Source: JACKJA01 sp050297015
Lineage (GTDB): Bacteria > Pseudomonadota > Alphaproteobacteria > Micavibrionales > Micavibrionaceae
DNA length: 64,000 nt
NCBI GenBank assembly: GCA_050297015.1
Contig: JBNKRZ010000023.1
Coordinates: 1 to 64,000, forward strand
Reading direction: 5' to 3'
The notes beneath the pieces were generated by a model, which searched no databases, had not been told where the DNA came from, and saw only the letters and a list, made by a program, of their open reading frames with translations. Position numbers and translations under genes: made by a program. Positions 27,020 through 35,097 of this stretch are shown piece by piece; positions within the stretch are counted from its first letter, which is position 1, and every line of letters begins with the position of its first letter.

Positions 27020-27637
27020 ATGCAACTGACTGTTCAAGGCAAGCAAATGGATTTAGGTGATGCGCTGCGCACTCATATCACAGAGAAGCTTGAAGACATC
27101 AACGCCAAATATTTTAACCACGCAACAGACGCCACCGTCACTATCTCTAAAGAGGGACACGGCCATGGCACGATCAAAGCCCACATTTCCATTCGCATCG
27201 GAAAAGACATCATGATTATGGCCGACGATGTTGCTGGCGATTCCTATGGCGCCTTTGACTCTGCCGCCGAAAAAGTCGCTAAACAAATGCGCCGTTACAA
27301 AAAGCGCCTGCGCGATCACCACGACCGTCTGGAAAAAACACCGGAATCCGAGATTGTTCGCGCACGCGACTATGTTTTGGCTGCGGAACCGGAAGCCTCT
27401 GAGGCCGACGAAGAAGACCACAGTAAAGACCCCGTTGTTATCGCTGAGATTACAACAGACATCCAAACGATGAGCGTTTCCGAAGCGGTTATGCGTCTGG
27501 ACCTATCCGGTCAGAGCGCGCTACTGTTCCATAACGCCTCTCATAATGGACTGAACATGGTCTACCGCCGCCCGGACGGCAATATTGGCTGGATCGACCC
27601 TGAAGGCAATGGGAAGAGTGATTCTGTCGCGGCATAA
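27020..27637 (+). CDS. hpf: Ribosome hibernation-promoting factor, long form
   Basis: HPF binds the 30S subunit and dimerises ribosomes into inactive 100S particles under starvation. At 205 residues it is the long type: an N-terminal S30AE/YfiA domain (about 1-100, MQLTVQGKQMDLGDALR) joined by an acidic linker (about 118-145) to a C-terminal dimerisation domain (SEAVMRLDLSGQSALLFHN, then NIGWIDPEG). GGAAG precedes the ATG. A short palindrome AAACCA-CAT-TGGTTT (26973-26987) lies in the upstream gap and may be part of a separate promoter. The gene is followed by a clear terminator. Confidence 0.95.
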   Translation: MQLTVQGKQMDLGDALRTHITEKLEDINAKYFNHATDATVTISKEGHGHGTIKAHISIRIGKDIMIMADDVAGDSYGAFDSAAEKVAKQMRRYKKRLRDHHDRLEKTPESEIVRARDYVLAAEPEASEADEEDHSKDPVVIAEITTDIQTMSVSEAVMRLDLSGQSALLFHNASHNGLNMVYRRPDGNIGWIDPEGNGKSDSVAA

Positions 27638-27670
27638 CAAATAAAGCCCCGCTCACACGAGCGTATTTTC

Positions 27671-27719
27671 AAATAACATTCGTTATTTAAAACCCCTTGT
27701 GAAAATGAGGGGTTTTTCT
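27671..27719 (+). terminator. Rho-independent terminator after hpf
   Basis: AAAACCCCT (27689-27697) pairs with AGGGGTTTT (27708-27716) in a 9-bp stem followed by a T-rich tract. A smaller hairpin, AAATAAC/GTTATTT (27671-27688), lies directly before it. The pair separates rpoN-hpf from ptsN, implying that ptsN has its own promoter in 27720-27887. Confidence 0.85.
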
Positions 27720-27887
27720 TTTGATTTGAAAAAGTTTATTATTAGCAATAACTTAAGTGCTATCTTTGAGTCGAAAAGGCTTGGCAAACAACGCAAACCC
27801 CTGTACACAGACCCCATAGAAGAAACAGCTACCCGTCTGCATAACGGAGCAGACATGATGATTAAAAACTGCAAAGGGAGAATCACC

Positions 27888-28361
27888 ATGGTCATAGCTG
27901 ATGAGCGTCTTTCTATAGATGTTATTATTCCGCACTTAAAAGCCAGCAACAAAAAACAGTTGCTCCAGACACTCGCGCGCAAAGCCGCCGCCGCGAAAGG
28001 GTTGGGGTCTTATGACCTGATGGATCGCCTGTGGGAAAAAGAATTACGATCACCCTCCGGCATCGGAGACGGTCTAGCCATCCCACATTTAAAAGTCCCG
28101 GGTTTGAACGAACCTTTCACCATGTTCGCACGCTTGAACAAAATGATTGAATTCGATGCTCTGGACGGCGAACCCGTTGATATGGTTTTCCTGCTTTTAT
28201 CACCGGAAACGGAAAGCAACGCCTATCATCTGCGCCGCCTGTCTTGCGTAACGCGCATCCTGCGTCAGGAGGAAATGCGCAAAAAACTCCACAACGCTTA
28301 CGATGCGAGCGGATTGGAAATTATGTTTATGGACAAAAATATCCAACAACTGGCTGCCTAA
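27888..28361 (+). CDS. ptsN: Nitrogen PTS EIIA component PtsN
   Basis: PtsN (EIIA-Ntr) is the terminal phospho-acceptor of the nitrogen phosphotransfer system, which signals nitrogen and potassium status to partner proteins. The 157-residue protein shows the PTS EIIA type-2 fold with the phosphorylated His in GDGLAIPHLKV. The frame is open for 63 more codons upstream, but that stretch covers the hpf terminator and looks non-coding; GGGAG before the ATG at 27888 supports the chosen start. It completes the rpoN-hpf-ptsN cluster. Confidence 0.93.
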   Translation: MVIADERLSIDVIIPHLKASNKKQLLQTLARKAAAAKGLGSYDLMDRLWEKELRSPSGIGDGLAIPHLKVPGLNEPFTMFARLNKMIEFDALDGEPVDMVFLLLSPETESNAYHLRRLSCVTRILRQEEMRKKLHNAYDASGLEIMFMDKNIQQLAA

Positions 28362-28381
28362 TTCTCTTGATTATAGGCCGT

Positions 28382-28885
28382 TTAAGATCTCTTCGTTTTA
28401 CCTTTCCCGGGCATAGAGTCATCATTAACGTCAACGTCGATCGCTTGCGGCGGCAAAGCCGGTTTCCCCGGTTTTTGAGTACCATTAATTGTAATTTTAC
28501 GCGCTGATGATTCGGGAATAACGCGCTGCATATCAATGTGCAACAAGCCGTTATCGAGAGAAGCTTCTTTAACCTCTATCCCATCGGCCAAAACGAATGA
28601 ACGCTGAAACTGACGCGCAGCAATGCCACGATGCAAATAGACCCGCTCACCATCGTCGGTCTGCTTGCCCCGGATCAAAAGCTGATTATGCTCGACCTCT
28701 ACATCGAGATCATCCATCGTAAAGCCCGCCACAGCCAGCGTAATACGCAAACCGTCCTCGCCGCACTGTTCTACATTATAAGGAGGATAACCATCCGTAC
28801 TTTTTTTGAGACGATCCAGATCACGCTCGAACTGGTCGAAGCCTAAGAAAAAAGGATGATCGAATAAAGATAATCTTGCTGTCAT
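28382..28885 (-). CDS. Small heat-shock protein (Hsp20/IbpA family)
   Basis: A 167-residue ATP-independent holdase. The alpha-crystallin domain spans about residues 36-130, with PPYNVEQCGEDGLRITLAVAGF, the beta-sandwich strands and an SFVLADGIEVKEASLDNGLL segment. The C-terminal tail (about 135-167) carries Pro and Lys and lacks a clear I-x-I motif. The start ATG has GAGGAG six bases upstream, but that site is sequestered in a predicted hairpin (see the ROSE-like leader), so heat-induced translation is expected. It converges with ptsN. Confidence 0.93.
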   Translation of the reverse strand: MTARLSLFDHPFFLGFDQFERDLDRLKKSTDGYPPYNVEQCGEDGLRITLAVAGFTMDDLDVEVEHNQLLIRGKQTDDGERVYLHRGIAARQFQRSFVLADGIEVKEASLDNGLLHIDMQRVIPESSARKITINGTQKPGKPALPPQAIDVDVNDDSMPGKGKTKRS

Positions 28886-28966
28886 TTTGTAACTCCTCTT
28901 TCGTTATGAGCAAGTCAAACATAAGTAAGAAATCGGCCCGCCAGGCAGCGCCGTCCCTATGGAATT
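28886..28966 (-). ncRNA. ROSE-like RNA thermometer in the hsp20 leader
   Basis: In the transcript, ACUUGCUC (28908-28915, minus strand) faces GAGGAGU (28892-28898), which includes the Shine-Dalgarno site. Pairing leaves one unpaired G opposite the site, the hallmark of the ROSE element (a U-U/C-G-C-U core against the Shine-Dalgarno). A GC-rich imperfect hairpin lies further upstream (about 28932-28955). ROSE elements melt at heat-shock temperature and are typical of alphaproteobacterial hsp20 genes. The call is by eye, from motif and position. Confidence 0.75.
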
Positions 28967-28995
28967 TATATAGATAACAATGCCTAAAAAATCAA
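28967..28995 (-). promoter_or_regulatory. Promoter of the hsp20 transcript
   Basis: On the minus strand TTGATT (28990-28995), a 17-base spacer and TATATA (28967-28972) make a sigma-70-like promoter. An overlapping CTTGAT could also be part of a heat-shock sigma-32 site, but the CCCC of a sigma-32 -10 box is absent. Transcription from here would give a leader of about 75 bases containing the ROSE-like hairpins. Confidence 0.5.
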
Positions 28996-29008
28996 GAAAA
29001 GCGTTCGT

Positions 29009-29197
29009 TTACGCCTTTCCCGCCTGCTTTTTAAGGAAAACACAGCCGCAATAAGTGCATGTAACCGATTCGCTGCCGTCAAAGCTGTACCACACCAATG
29101 GATGGCCCAACGGCCCGCCGCCACCATCGCATTTAACATCATCTGTATCGCGGTCAACCATCACAGTTTCGGGCTTATTGGCAAGCGGAGCGGTCAT
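29009..29197 (-). CDS. CHCC-type zinc-finger protein (NDUFS6-like)
   Basis: A 62-residue protein with the zf-CHCC pattern: Cys23, His32, Cys47 and Cys50 (GHPLVWYSF, then TCTYCGC). Free-standing bacterial members are related to the zinc-binding mitochondrial complex I subunit NDUFS6 and are typical of alphaproteobacteria; their exact role in the cell is not settled. It lies upstream of hsp20 on the same strand, with the hsp20 promoter just after its stop. Confidence 0.85.
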   Translation of the reverse strand: MTAPLANKPETVMVDRDTDDVKCDGGGGPLGHPLVWYSFDGSESVTCTYCGCVFLKKQAGKA

Positions 29198-29291
29198 TCA
29201 TAAAGTCCTTTAAGGGTTGATGTTATCCGACAAGGCATCTGGAGCGTCAGCGTAGGGATAATACTACGGTAGCGACAGACAACGATGGCGG

Positions 29292-29328
29292 GAACAAAAG
29301 TTAAACGACTATATTAACTTTTTGTTCG
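29292..29328. other. Imperfect inverted repeat in the divergent gap 29198-29384
   Basis: GAACAAAAGTTAA (about 29292-29305) and TTAACTTTTTGTTC (about 29315-29328) form a 13-bp stem with one bulge. It lies just upstream of the candidate sigma-54 promoter and could be an operator or activator site. Nothing else is recognised in this gap. Confidence 0.35.
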
Positions 29329-29343
29329 CACCTTTCCCCTAAA

Positions 29344-29360
29344 TTGGCACTAGAAAGGCT
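29344..29360 (+). promoter_or_regulatory. Candidate sigma-54 (-24/-12) promoter
   Basis: TTGGCAC followed by TAGAA and AGGCT keeps the conserved GG (29346-29347) and GC (29358-29359) with exactly ten bases between, as needed for sigma-54. Two positions of the -12 box deviate. Transcription would start about 12 bases further on, just ahead of the GTG at 29385. Confidence 0.45.
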
Positions 29361-29384
29361 TTGTGACAAGAGAGAAACACCATC

Positions 29385-29774
29385 GTGACAAAACAAAACA
29401 CCATAGATTTTATAGACAACCCGGCCGTTAAAAACCGGGAGGACTGCTATGTAACCCTCACAGTCGATACTGCCAAAGTATTGGAAAGCTGGAAAAATTC
29501 TTTGTACGCCTTCGAATGGCTGACAAACGAAGGGCTATTCCGGCCCTCTAGCGAACTGCCGGAAAGGGAACAAGAAAGACAAATCAGCCTGCAAAAAGCT
29601 CTCAAAGAGGGAGCACCTCTTGAAAAACCGGTTTTGGGAATTGGGCTAATGGATAATGTAGAAATCGGCGCCGGGCGCGCTGTGTTTCTAACCCTTGCAC
29701 AAAAGGAAATATCCACAATTCCCGTTCACATTCCCAAAAACCACCGCACAGACTTTGAAACTTTTTTGGCATAG
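29385..29774 (+). CDS. Hypothetical protein (129 residues)
   Basis: I do not recognise a family. The protein is soluble, with no signal peptide or membrane segment, and mixes charged helices (YAFEWLTNEGLFRP, LPEREQERQISLQKALKEG) with a hydrophobic segment PVLGIGLMDNVEIGAG. GTG is used as the start, preceded by GAGAG. It sits 14 bases ahead of the pilin-like gene, suggesting one operon, and directly after a candidate sigma-54 promoter. Confidence 0.65.
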   Translation: MTKQNTIDFIDNPAVKNREDCYVTLTVDTAKVLESWKNSLYAFEWLTNEGLFRPSSELPEREQERQISLQKALKEGAPLEKPVLGIGLMDNVEIGAGRAVFLTLAQKEISTIPVHIPKNHRTDFETFLA

Positions 29775-29788
29775 GAGCCGAAAAATTC

Positions 29789-30490
29789 ATGTACAATAGC
29801 CTGATGAGCAGAAATCATAGTTCAGAATCCGGCTCCGCTATTTTCTACGTCCTGCTGGCCGTGGGCTTGCTCGCGGCACTATCCTTTGCCGTTGTACAAG
29901 GCGATCGCTCAAGCATCGGCAAAGTCGCCGGAGACAAAGCCCGCTTGTCGGCCTCGGAAATCATGGATTATGGTGCGGTCCTGAAAAAAGCCACGGTGCA
30001 GCTGCGTTTGCGCGGCACAACGCTCAGCAATTTAAGTTTCGCACACAGCAGCGCCGATGCGGCCTATGGCACCTATGACAATAGCCCGGATGATGAGGTA
30101 TTCAACCCGGAGGGCGGCGCCGTGCTCTATACCGTACCAAACCCCATAGCCTTGGCTGTCGCGGGCCGGATGTTTGAATTCTACGGCGAGAATGAAGTGG
30201 AGCTGGTTGGCTCAACCTGTGGAGCAACAGCGTGCGCCGATTTAATCGCCGCCGTTGCGGGGCTGAAAGAAGAGGTCTGCATCCAGATCAATAATGCGCT
30301 GAGTGTCGGTGCCGAGGATGCCGCGCCCCCCTCAGACACAGCGATGGACACAACCCGCTATGGCGGCAGTTTCGGCTATACCCGCACCATCGGTGATGAA
30401 GATGCCGATCTTGCGGGAAAAAGCGCCGCGTGCTTTGAAAACACCTCCACCGGGGAATACGTCTATTATCAGGTTCTCATCGCACGCTAA
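29789..30490 (+). CDS. Pilin-like single-span secreted protein
   Basis: A 233-residue protein with a short polar N-terminus ending ESGSA, then one hydrophobic helix (about residues 16-38, IFYVLLAVGLLAALSFAVV) and a large extracytoplasmic part. This resembles minor pilins or pseudopilins, but the classic Gly-x-x-x-x-Glu cleavage motif is not clear, so the assignment is by layout. The exported part has two cysteine pairs: CGATAC, and one Cys each at EEVC and SAAC. An in-frame ATG at 29804 is an alternative start. It converges with cysS, stop codons two bases apart. Confidence 0.55.
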   Translation: MYNSLMSRNHSSESGSAIFYVLLAVGLLAALSFAVVQGDRSSIGKVAGDKARLSASEIMDYGAVLKKATVQLRLRGTTLSNLSFAHSSADAAYGTYDNSPDDEVFNPEGGAVLYTVPNPIALAVAGRMFEFYGENEVELVGSTCGATACADLIAAVAGLKEEVCIQINNALSVGAEDAAPPSDTAMDTTRYGGSFGYTRTIGDEDADLAGKSAACFENTSTGEYVYYQVLIAR

Positions 30491-30492
30491 AA

Positions 30493-31875
30493 TCAAGCTT
30501 TGCGCCATTTAGGACCGTCGGGCGTATCCTCGATTACGACACCCATAGCCGCCAGCTCATCACGGATTTCATCGGCCCGCGCAAAGTTTTTTGCTGCACG
30601 CACGTCCGTTCTTTCTTGCAACAATTTTTCTACAGCCTGCGCATCGACGCTATCACCGGAATTTGTGTATCCAAGCCAACTCTTAGGGTCTTGTTGCAAA
30701 AGCCCTAAAAGATTTCCCGCAGCAAGAAGCTGCCCCTTCAGCGTCGGTGTTTTTTGCGCCGCAGCCTCTTTGGCCAAAGCATTTAGCGCCGCCAGCGCTT
30801 TGGGTGTGTTCAAATCATCACACAACGCATCCAAAACAGCCTCTGGCACCGCCGCATTCTCCTGCGCCTCGACACCCTCCAAATCTTTGAGAATATTGTA
30901 CAGCCGGTCGAGCAAGCGGCGGGATTGGTTTAGAATATTCTCATTCCAATCCAAAGGCTGGCGGTAATGCGCGGATAAAAGCGTCAAACGCAGCACTTCC
31001 CCCGGAAAATGCGCCAACAGCTCATGCACCAGCTTTATATTTCCCAACGATTTCGACATCTTATCGCCGCTCATCGTCAAGAAACCATTATGCACCCAGA
31101 CTTTAGAGAAAGCAGATGGGTCGTCCTCATAGCCGTGCGCGCAGCAACTTTGTGCCACTTCGTTTTCATGGTGCGGAAATTTGAGGTCCGCGCCGCCGCC
31201 ATGAATATCAAAGGGCAACCCCAAATGCTTTTCCGCCATCGCCGAGCATTCAAGATGCCAGCCCGGACGCCCAAACCCCCACGGGCTATCCCAACCCGGC
31301 TGGCCTTCATCGCTCGGCTTCCACAGCACAAAATCCGCCGGATCTTTTTTGTACGGCGCCACTTCCACACGCGCACCGGCGACCTGCTCATCGCGGCTGC
31401 GGCCGGATAGCGCGCCATATTTCTCAAAAGACGGCACATTAAATAGGACATGCCCTTCCGCCTCATAAGCGTGATCCGCCGCAATCAGCTTTTCAACCAG
31501 AGCAATCATCTCCGGAATGGTCTGTGTAGCCAAGGGCTGAATGTCCGGCCCTGCCGCGCCGAGCGCCGCCATATCCTCATTATAGATACGGGTATATTTC
31601 TCCGTAATGGCAGAAATTGGGGTATCTGTCTCCTTTGCCGCGGCCATGATTTTGTCATCAACATCAGTGATGTTGGAGACGTACGTTACCTTTGGGTACA
31701 AAACGCGCAACACACGCGCCAGCAAATCAAAAGCCACGGCCGCGCGCGCATTGCCGATATGGGCGTAATTATAGACCGTCGGGCCACAAGCATACATGCG
31801 CACATGCGTCTCATCAATCGGATGAAATTCTTCTTTTTGTCCACTTAGCGTATTGTGAAGTCTTAACTGCGGCAT
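30493..31875 (-). CDS. cysS: Cysteinyl-tRNA synthetase
   Basis: A class I aminoacyl-tRNA synthetase that charges tRNA-Cys. The 460-residue protein has the zinc ligand Cys30 in MYACGPTVYNYAHIGNARA, with HIGN as the HIGH motif (39-42), a second zinc-site segment (HLECSAM), and KMSKS in GDKMSKSLGN. The C-terminal DALR/anticodon-binding part has the standard length. The frame continues 21 codons upstream, but the family start MPQLRLHNT is at 31875. Confidence 0.96.
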   Translation of the reverse strand: MPQLRLHNTLSGQKEEFHPIDETHVRMYACGPTVYNYAHIGNARAAVAFDLLARVLRVLYPKVTYVSNITDVDDKIMAAAKETDTPISAITEKYTRIYNEDMAALGAAGPDIQPLATQTIPEMIALVEKLIAADHAYEAEGHVLFNVPSFEKYGALSGRSRDEQVAGARVEVAPYKKDPADFVLWKPSDEGQPGWDSPWGFGRPGWHLECSAMAEKHLGLPFDIHGGGADLKFPHHENEVAQSCCAHGYEDDPSAFSKVWVHNGFLTMSGDKMSKSLGNIKLVHELLAHFPGEVLRLTLLSAHYRQPLDWNENILNQSRRLLDRLYNILKDLEGVEAQENAAVPEAVLDALCDDLNTPKALAALNALAKEAAAQKTPTLKGQLLAAGNLLGLLQQDPKSWLGYTNSGDSVDAQAVEKLLQERTDVRAAKNFARADEIRDELAAMGVVIEDTPDGPKWRKA

Positions 31876-31957
31876 GGCTTTCAAACCCCTATTGCTCTGG
31901 TTCCATGCCCAAACGAATACGCTATATGCCCCGCCCATGCAAGCGAGACCTTACCCT

Positions 31958-32833
31958 TTAGGATTTTTGCCTGCGCTTTATAAAAGGCGCTTTTTTAATG
32001 ACACCAAGCAGGCGTTCCTGCGAATACGGCTTTTTCAAAAACTGCACAGCGCCGCCCTTCAAGGAAGAAATAATATGCGGCTTGGCACTATCGACGCTAA
32101 GCATCACGACATAAGATTCCGGATCCATTTTCCGAATAGCCTGCAAGACCGCCTGTCCGTTCAGGCCCGGCAAATGAAGATCCAAAAGCACCGCGTCCGG
32201 CGCGTGTTCAATATAGTATAAAATCGCATCCTCGCCCGTACGCGCCAAAACAACATCGAATGACCCGTGAAGAAATCCCGTTGTGTATGTTGCGGTAAAA
32301 CGGTCATCTTCCACAAGCAGGACAACGGGTTCTTCCCGCCGCCGCCGCCGCAAATCCAGCGTCCGCACCCGTTCTCTGTCCGCCAAAGCTTCATAAGCCA
32401 TGACCTTTTTAGCGGCCAACAAACGCTCATCGGCTAATTTCTCATAGCGATAATAATCCTTATCTATCACCGTAAAACGGTACAAAGAAGGATCAATCGT
32501 TTTAATACTTTCATCAATAGCCTTTTTAAAAGAACTCAACTCTTCTTCATTACGCGGCCGGGCCAATATAACAATATCGCCATCACTAAAAGGATAAATC
32601 GTTGCCTGCACGAAAGTGCCGACTTTTTCACTTATCAGCGCACTTAATGAAGTAGCCTGCCCGCAAATTTTTTCAATATTCTGGCGAATAGCCCCCGGGC
32701 TTTCCAAAAGCACCTCATGATTGAGCAGCCGCGATAAAGCAAGATGAACACCGACCCATCCCTGACTTTTGTGCCGTAATCCTTCAACAGCGCTTAAAAA
32801 ATGGTGGTCCGGACTTTCGCCAACAACCTTCAT
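31958..32833 (-). CDS. Response regulator with C-terminal receiver and unknown N-terminal domain
   Basis: A 291-residue protein. The receiver domain occupies about residues 169-285, with Glu-Asp-Asp at 175-177, phospho-acceptor Asp218 in LLDLHLPG, and Lys268-Pro269. The N-terminal 165 residues resemble no output domain that I recognise; they contain a hydrophobic ATIYPFSDGDIVILARP stretch that looks like the core of a small alpha/beta domain, followed by a helical Arg-rich linker (RVRTLDLRRRRREE). Having the receiver at the C-terminus is unusual. It is divergent from the copper-type TonB receptor, 191 bases away. Confidence 0.8.
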   Translation of the reverse strand: MKVVGESPDHHFLSAVEGLRHKSQGWVGVHLALSRLLNHEVLLESPGAIRQNIEKICGQATSLSALISEKVGTFVQATIYPFSDGDIVILARPRNEEELSSFKKAIDESIKTIDPSLYRFTVIDKDYYRYEKLADERLLAAKKVMAYEALADRERVRTLDLRRRRREEPVVLLVEDDRFTATYTTGFLHGSFDVVLARTGEDAILYYIEHAPDAVLLDLHLPGLNGQAVLQAIRKMDPESYVVMLSVDSAKPHIISSLKGGAVQFLKKPYSQERLLGVIKKAPFIKRRQKS

Positions 32834-32980
32834 TCCTGTGACTTCCTAATTTATAAATAAAATCCGTAGTCGCCACTATATCACAAAAAAATCAAAAAGT
32901 TACCATTACAGAATTCCAAAAGTTTCGCGCCCAAAAGACCTGCGACCTTTTGTTCCCTTGAGAAAAAATACAGCCCTATT

Positions 32981-32999
32981 AATAATAAAAATTATTCTC
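32981..32999. promoter_or_regulatory. Candidate Fur-type operator upstream of the TonB receptor
   Basis: AATAATAAAAATTATTCTC matches the 19-base Fur consensus at 14 positions by eye. It lies 26 bases before the receptor start codon, where a repressor would block transcription. Because the receptor looks copper-specific, a metal regulator other than Fur is possible. Confidence 0.45.
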
Positions 33000-33024
33000 A
33001 ACAACATAAAAAGATTAGAACACC

Positions 33025-35097
33025 ATGAACAAAATTAAACTCTCGCTTTTAGCTGGCGCTTGCAGTGCCTTTTTTGTAACACCTGCCGCGCAAGCACAGC
33101 AAAATGAGACATTGCCGGCCATCACGGTTGAAGCTCCCGTTTACCTTTACACACCGGGAATCAGCTACGCGACACCGGGCGAGGAAAATTTTACAAGCCA
33201 CGGCGGCGGGGATTTCTTAAGGAACATTCCGGGCGTTGACGGCGGGCGCCTTGGCGGGCACGGCATCGACCCCGTTATCCGCGGCCAGCAACAAACTCAA
33301 CTTAACATCATGGCTGATGGCGCTTTCGTTCACGGCGGGTGCCCCAACCGGATGGATCCCCCCACATCCTTTACGGCCGTATCAAGCTATGACGAGATCA
33401 AAGTCGTTAAAGGCTATCAAAGTGTACAGAACGGTCCTGGCGGAACCGGGGGAACGGTCTTATTCGAACGCGCCCCCCGCGGCGCGCGCGGCGATGAAAT
33501 CACGTGGAGTGGCGAAATAGAAGGCGGCTACACAACGAACAGCAGCACACCAGAGGGCGTCTTTGCCCTCACAGGCGGAAACAACACTGCGGAAATGCGC
33601 TTTAACGGAACGACAACCCGCGCCAATAACTACAAAGACGGCAGCGGCAAAACCGTACGCAGTGCCTTTGATTCCCACAGTCTTCTCTTAATGCCAACAT
33701 GGTTTGTCAGTGACAACACGACGCTCACACTCGGTCTGGAACGCCTGCGTACGGACGATGCCCTGTTTGCCGGCGCTGCGATGGATGCGCCGCTTGACGA
33801 GACTTTTATCTATCGCGCCAAAGCCAGCCATGACTACGACCACGACATTTTACAATCCGTAAACGTCGAAGCTTACAAATCCATGGTCGATCACATGATG
33901 GACAACTATTCCCTGCGCACCAATACGGGCATGAAAATGCGGGTGTACTCCGATTCCGACACACTGGGCGGGAAAATCACTACCGCTCTAAAAGCCGCGA
34001 ATTTGCCCTTTACCATAGGGATCGAGCACCACAGCAATAACCGCGATGCCCGCCGTTATAGCGGCATGGCCATGGCGGCGGATGCCACAACGGAGCAATC
34101 CTATATGTGGCCGGACGCCACCATCGCGCAAAGCGGCCTGTTCGTGGAAACGGAAATGCCTCTATCCGCCCCGGTCCGCCTGAGACTCGGCGGGCGCTAT
34201 GACTATGTGAAGGCCCAAGCGGATAAAGCCGACGCCGTATTCGGCACGATCAGCGCCAATACGCTTTACACCAACCACTATGGCTATGATGCCGCCTCCG
34301 ACGCTCATGAGAACAATTTCGGCGGCCTTGCACGGCTGGAATATGACTTAAGCGATGATACAACTCTGTTTGCAGGCGTAAGCCGTTCTGTGCGAACCGC
34401 CGATGCGACAGAGCGCTTTATGGCGGCCAACAGCGGCACCGCCGCAATGCGCTGGGTCGGGAATCCGCACATAGACCCGGAAGCCCATCACCAGCTTGAT
34501 GTCGGCCTGTCCACCGGAGGCACCGGTTGGTCGTGGGGCATGAATGCGTACTATGACGACGTGCGCGATTTTATCATGCGCGATACGGCCCGCGGGCAAG
34601 ATGGTATCGTCGCCAACAGCGGAGAGACAATCTACCGCAACATTGACGCCACGCTAGCCGGGGCCGAGATGGAAGGCCAATGGCAGATTAACGGACATTT
34701 CACCTTAGATGGTGCCTTGACCTACACTTACGGTGAAAACGATGAAGACAACGACGCTCTAGCGCAAATCCCGCCGCTAACCGGGCATATTGCTCTGGAT
34801 TATACACTGGATGATACGTGGTCCTTTGGTGGCCGAACACAATTTGCAACCCAGCAAACACGGATCGACGATAACACCAGCACACGGGATGTCCGGAAAA
34901 CACCGGGTTACGCAACGATAGACCTTTATGGCCAGTGGGCGATAAACCCTGCCTTTACGCTGCGCTTCGGGGTTGATAATATTCTGGACCATGACTATGC
35001 ACGCCACATTAACCGCTCGAGCGCTTTCGATGCCACAGAAGTCCAGGTCAACGAACCCGGACGGGCGGCTTACATGCGACTCAAAGCAACTTTCTAA
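33025..35097 (+). CDS. TonB-dependent copper receptor (OprC/NosA-like)
   Basis: A 690-residue outer-membrane beta-barrel with a signal peptide (cleavage near AQA-Q, residues 22-25), a plug domain (about 30-155) and a 22-strand barrel ending in Phe (LKATF). Plug features include HGIDPVIRGQQQTQLNIM. The segment HGGCPNRMDPPT is the OprC/NosA hallmark: Cys106 and Met110 align with the copper ligands of OprC. In the barrel DHMMDNYSLR supplies His291 and Met293, matching the OprC His-x-Met pair. All four copper ligands are therefore present. It is followed by an overlapping tonB gene and preceded by a Fur-like site. Confidence 0.9.
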   Translation: MNKIKLSLLAGACSAFFVTPAAQAQQNETLPAITVEAPVYLYTPGISYATPGEENFTSHGGGDFLRNIPGVDGGRLGGHGIDPVIRGQQQTQLNIMADGAFVHGGCPNRMDPPTSFTAVSSYDEIKVVKGYQSVQNGPGGTGGTVLFERAPRGARGDEITWSGEIEGGYTTNSSTPEGVFALTGGNNTAEMRFNGTTTRANNYKDGSGKTVRSAFDSHSLLLMPTWFVSDNTTLTLGLERLRTDDALFAGAAMDAPLDETFIYRAKASHDYDHDILQSVNVEAYKSMVDHMMDNYSLRTNTGMKMRVYSDSDTLGGKITTALKAANLPFTIGIEHHSNNRDARRYSGMAMAADATTEQSYMWPDATIAQSGLFVETEMPLSAPVRLRLGGRYDYVKAQADKADAVFGTISANTLYTNHYGYDAASDAHENNFGGLARLEYDLSDDTTLFAGVSRSVRTADATERFMAANSGTAAMRWVGNPHIDPEAHHQLDVGLSTGGTGWSWGMNAYYDDVRDFIMRDTARGQDGIVANSGETIYRNIDATLAGAEMEGQWQINGHFTLDGALTYTYGENDEDNDALAQIPPLTGHIALDYTLDDTWSFGGRTQFATQQTRIDDNTSTRDVRKTPGYATIDLYGQWAINPAFTLRFGVDNILDHDYARHINRSSAFDATEVQVNEPGRAAYMRLKATF

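Noticed and set aside
27699..27887. 63-codon N-terminal extension of ptsN
   Set aside because: It runs through the hpf terminator and departs from the family; GGGAG supports the ATG at 27888.
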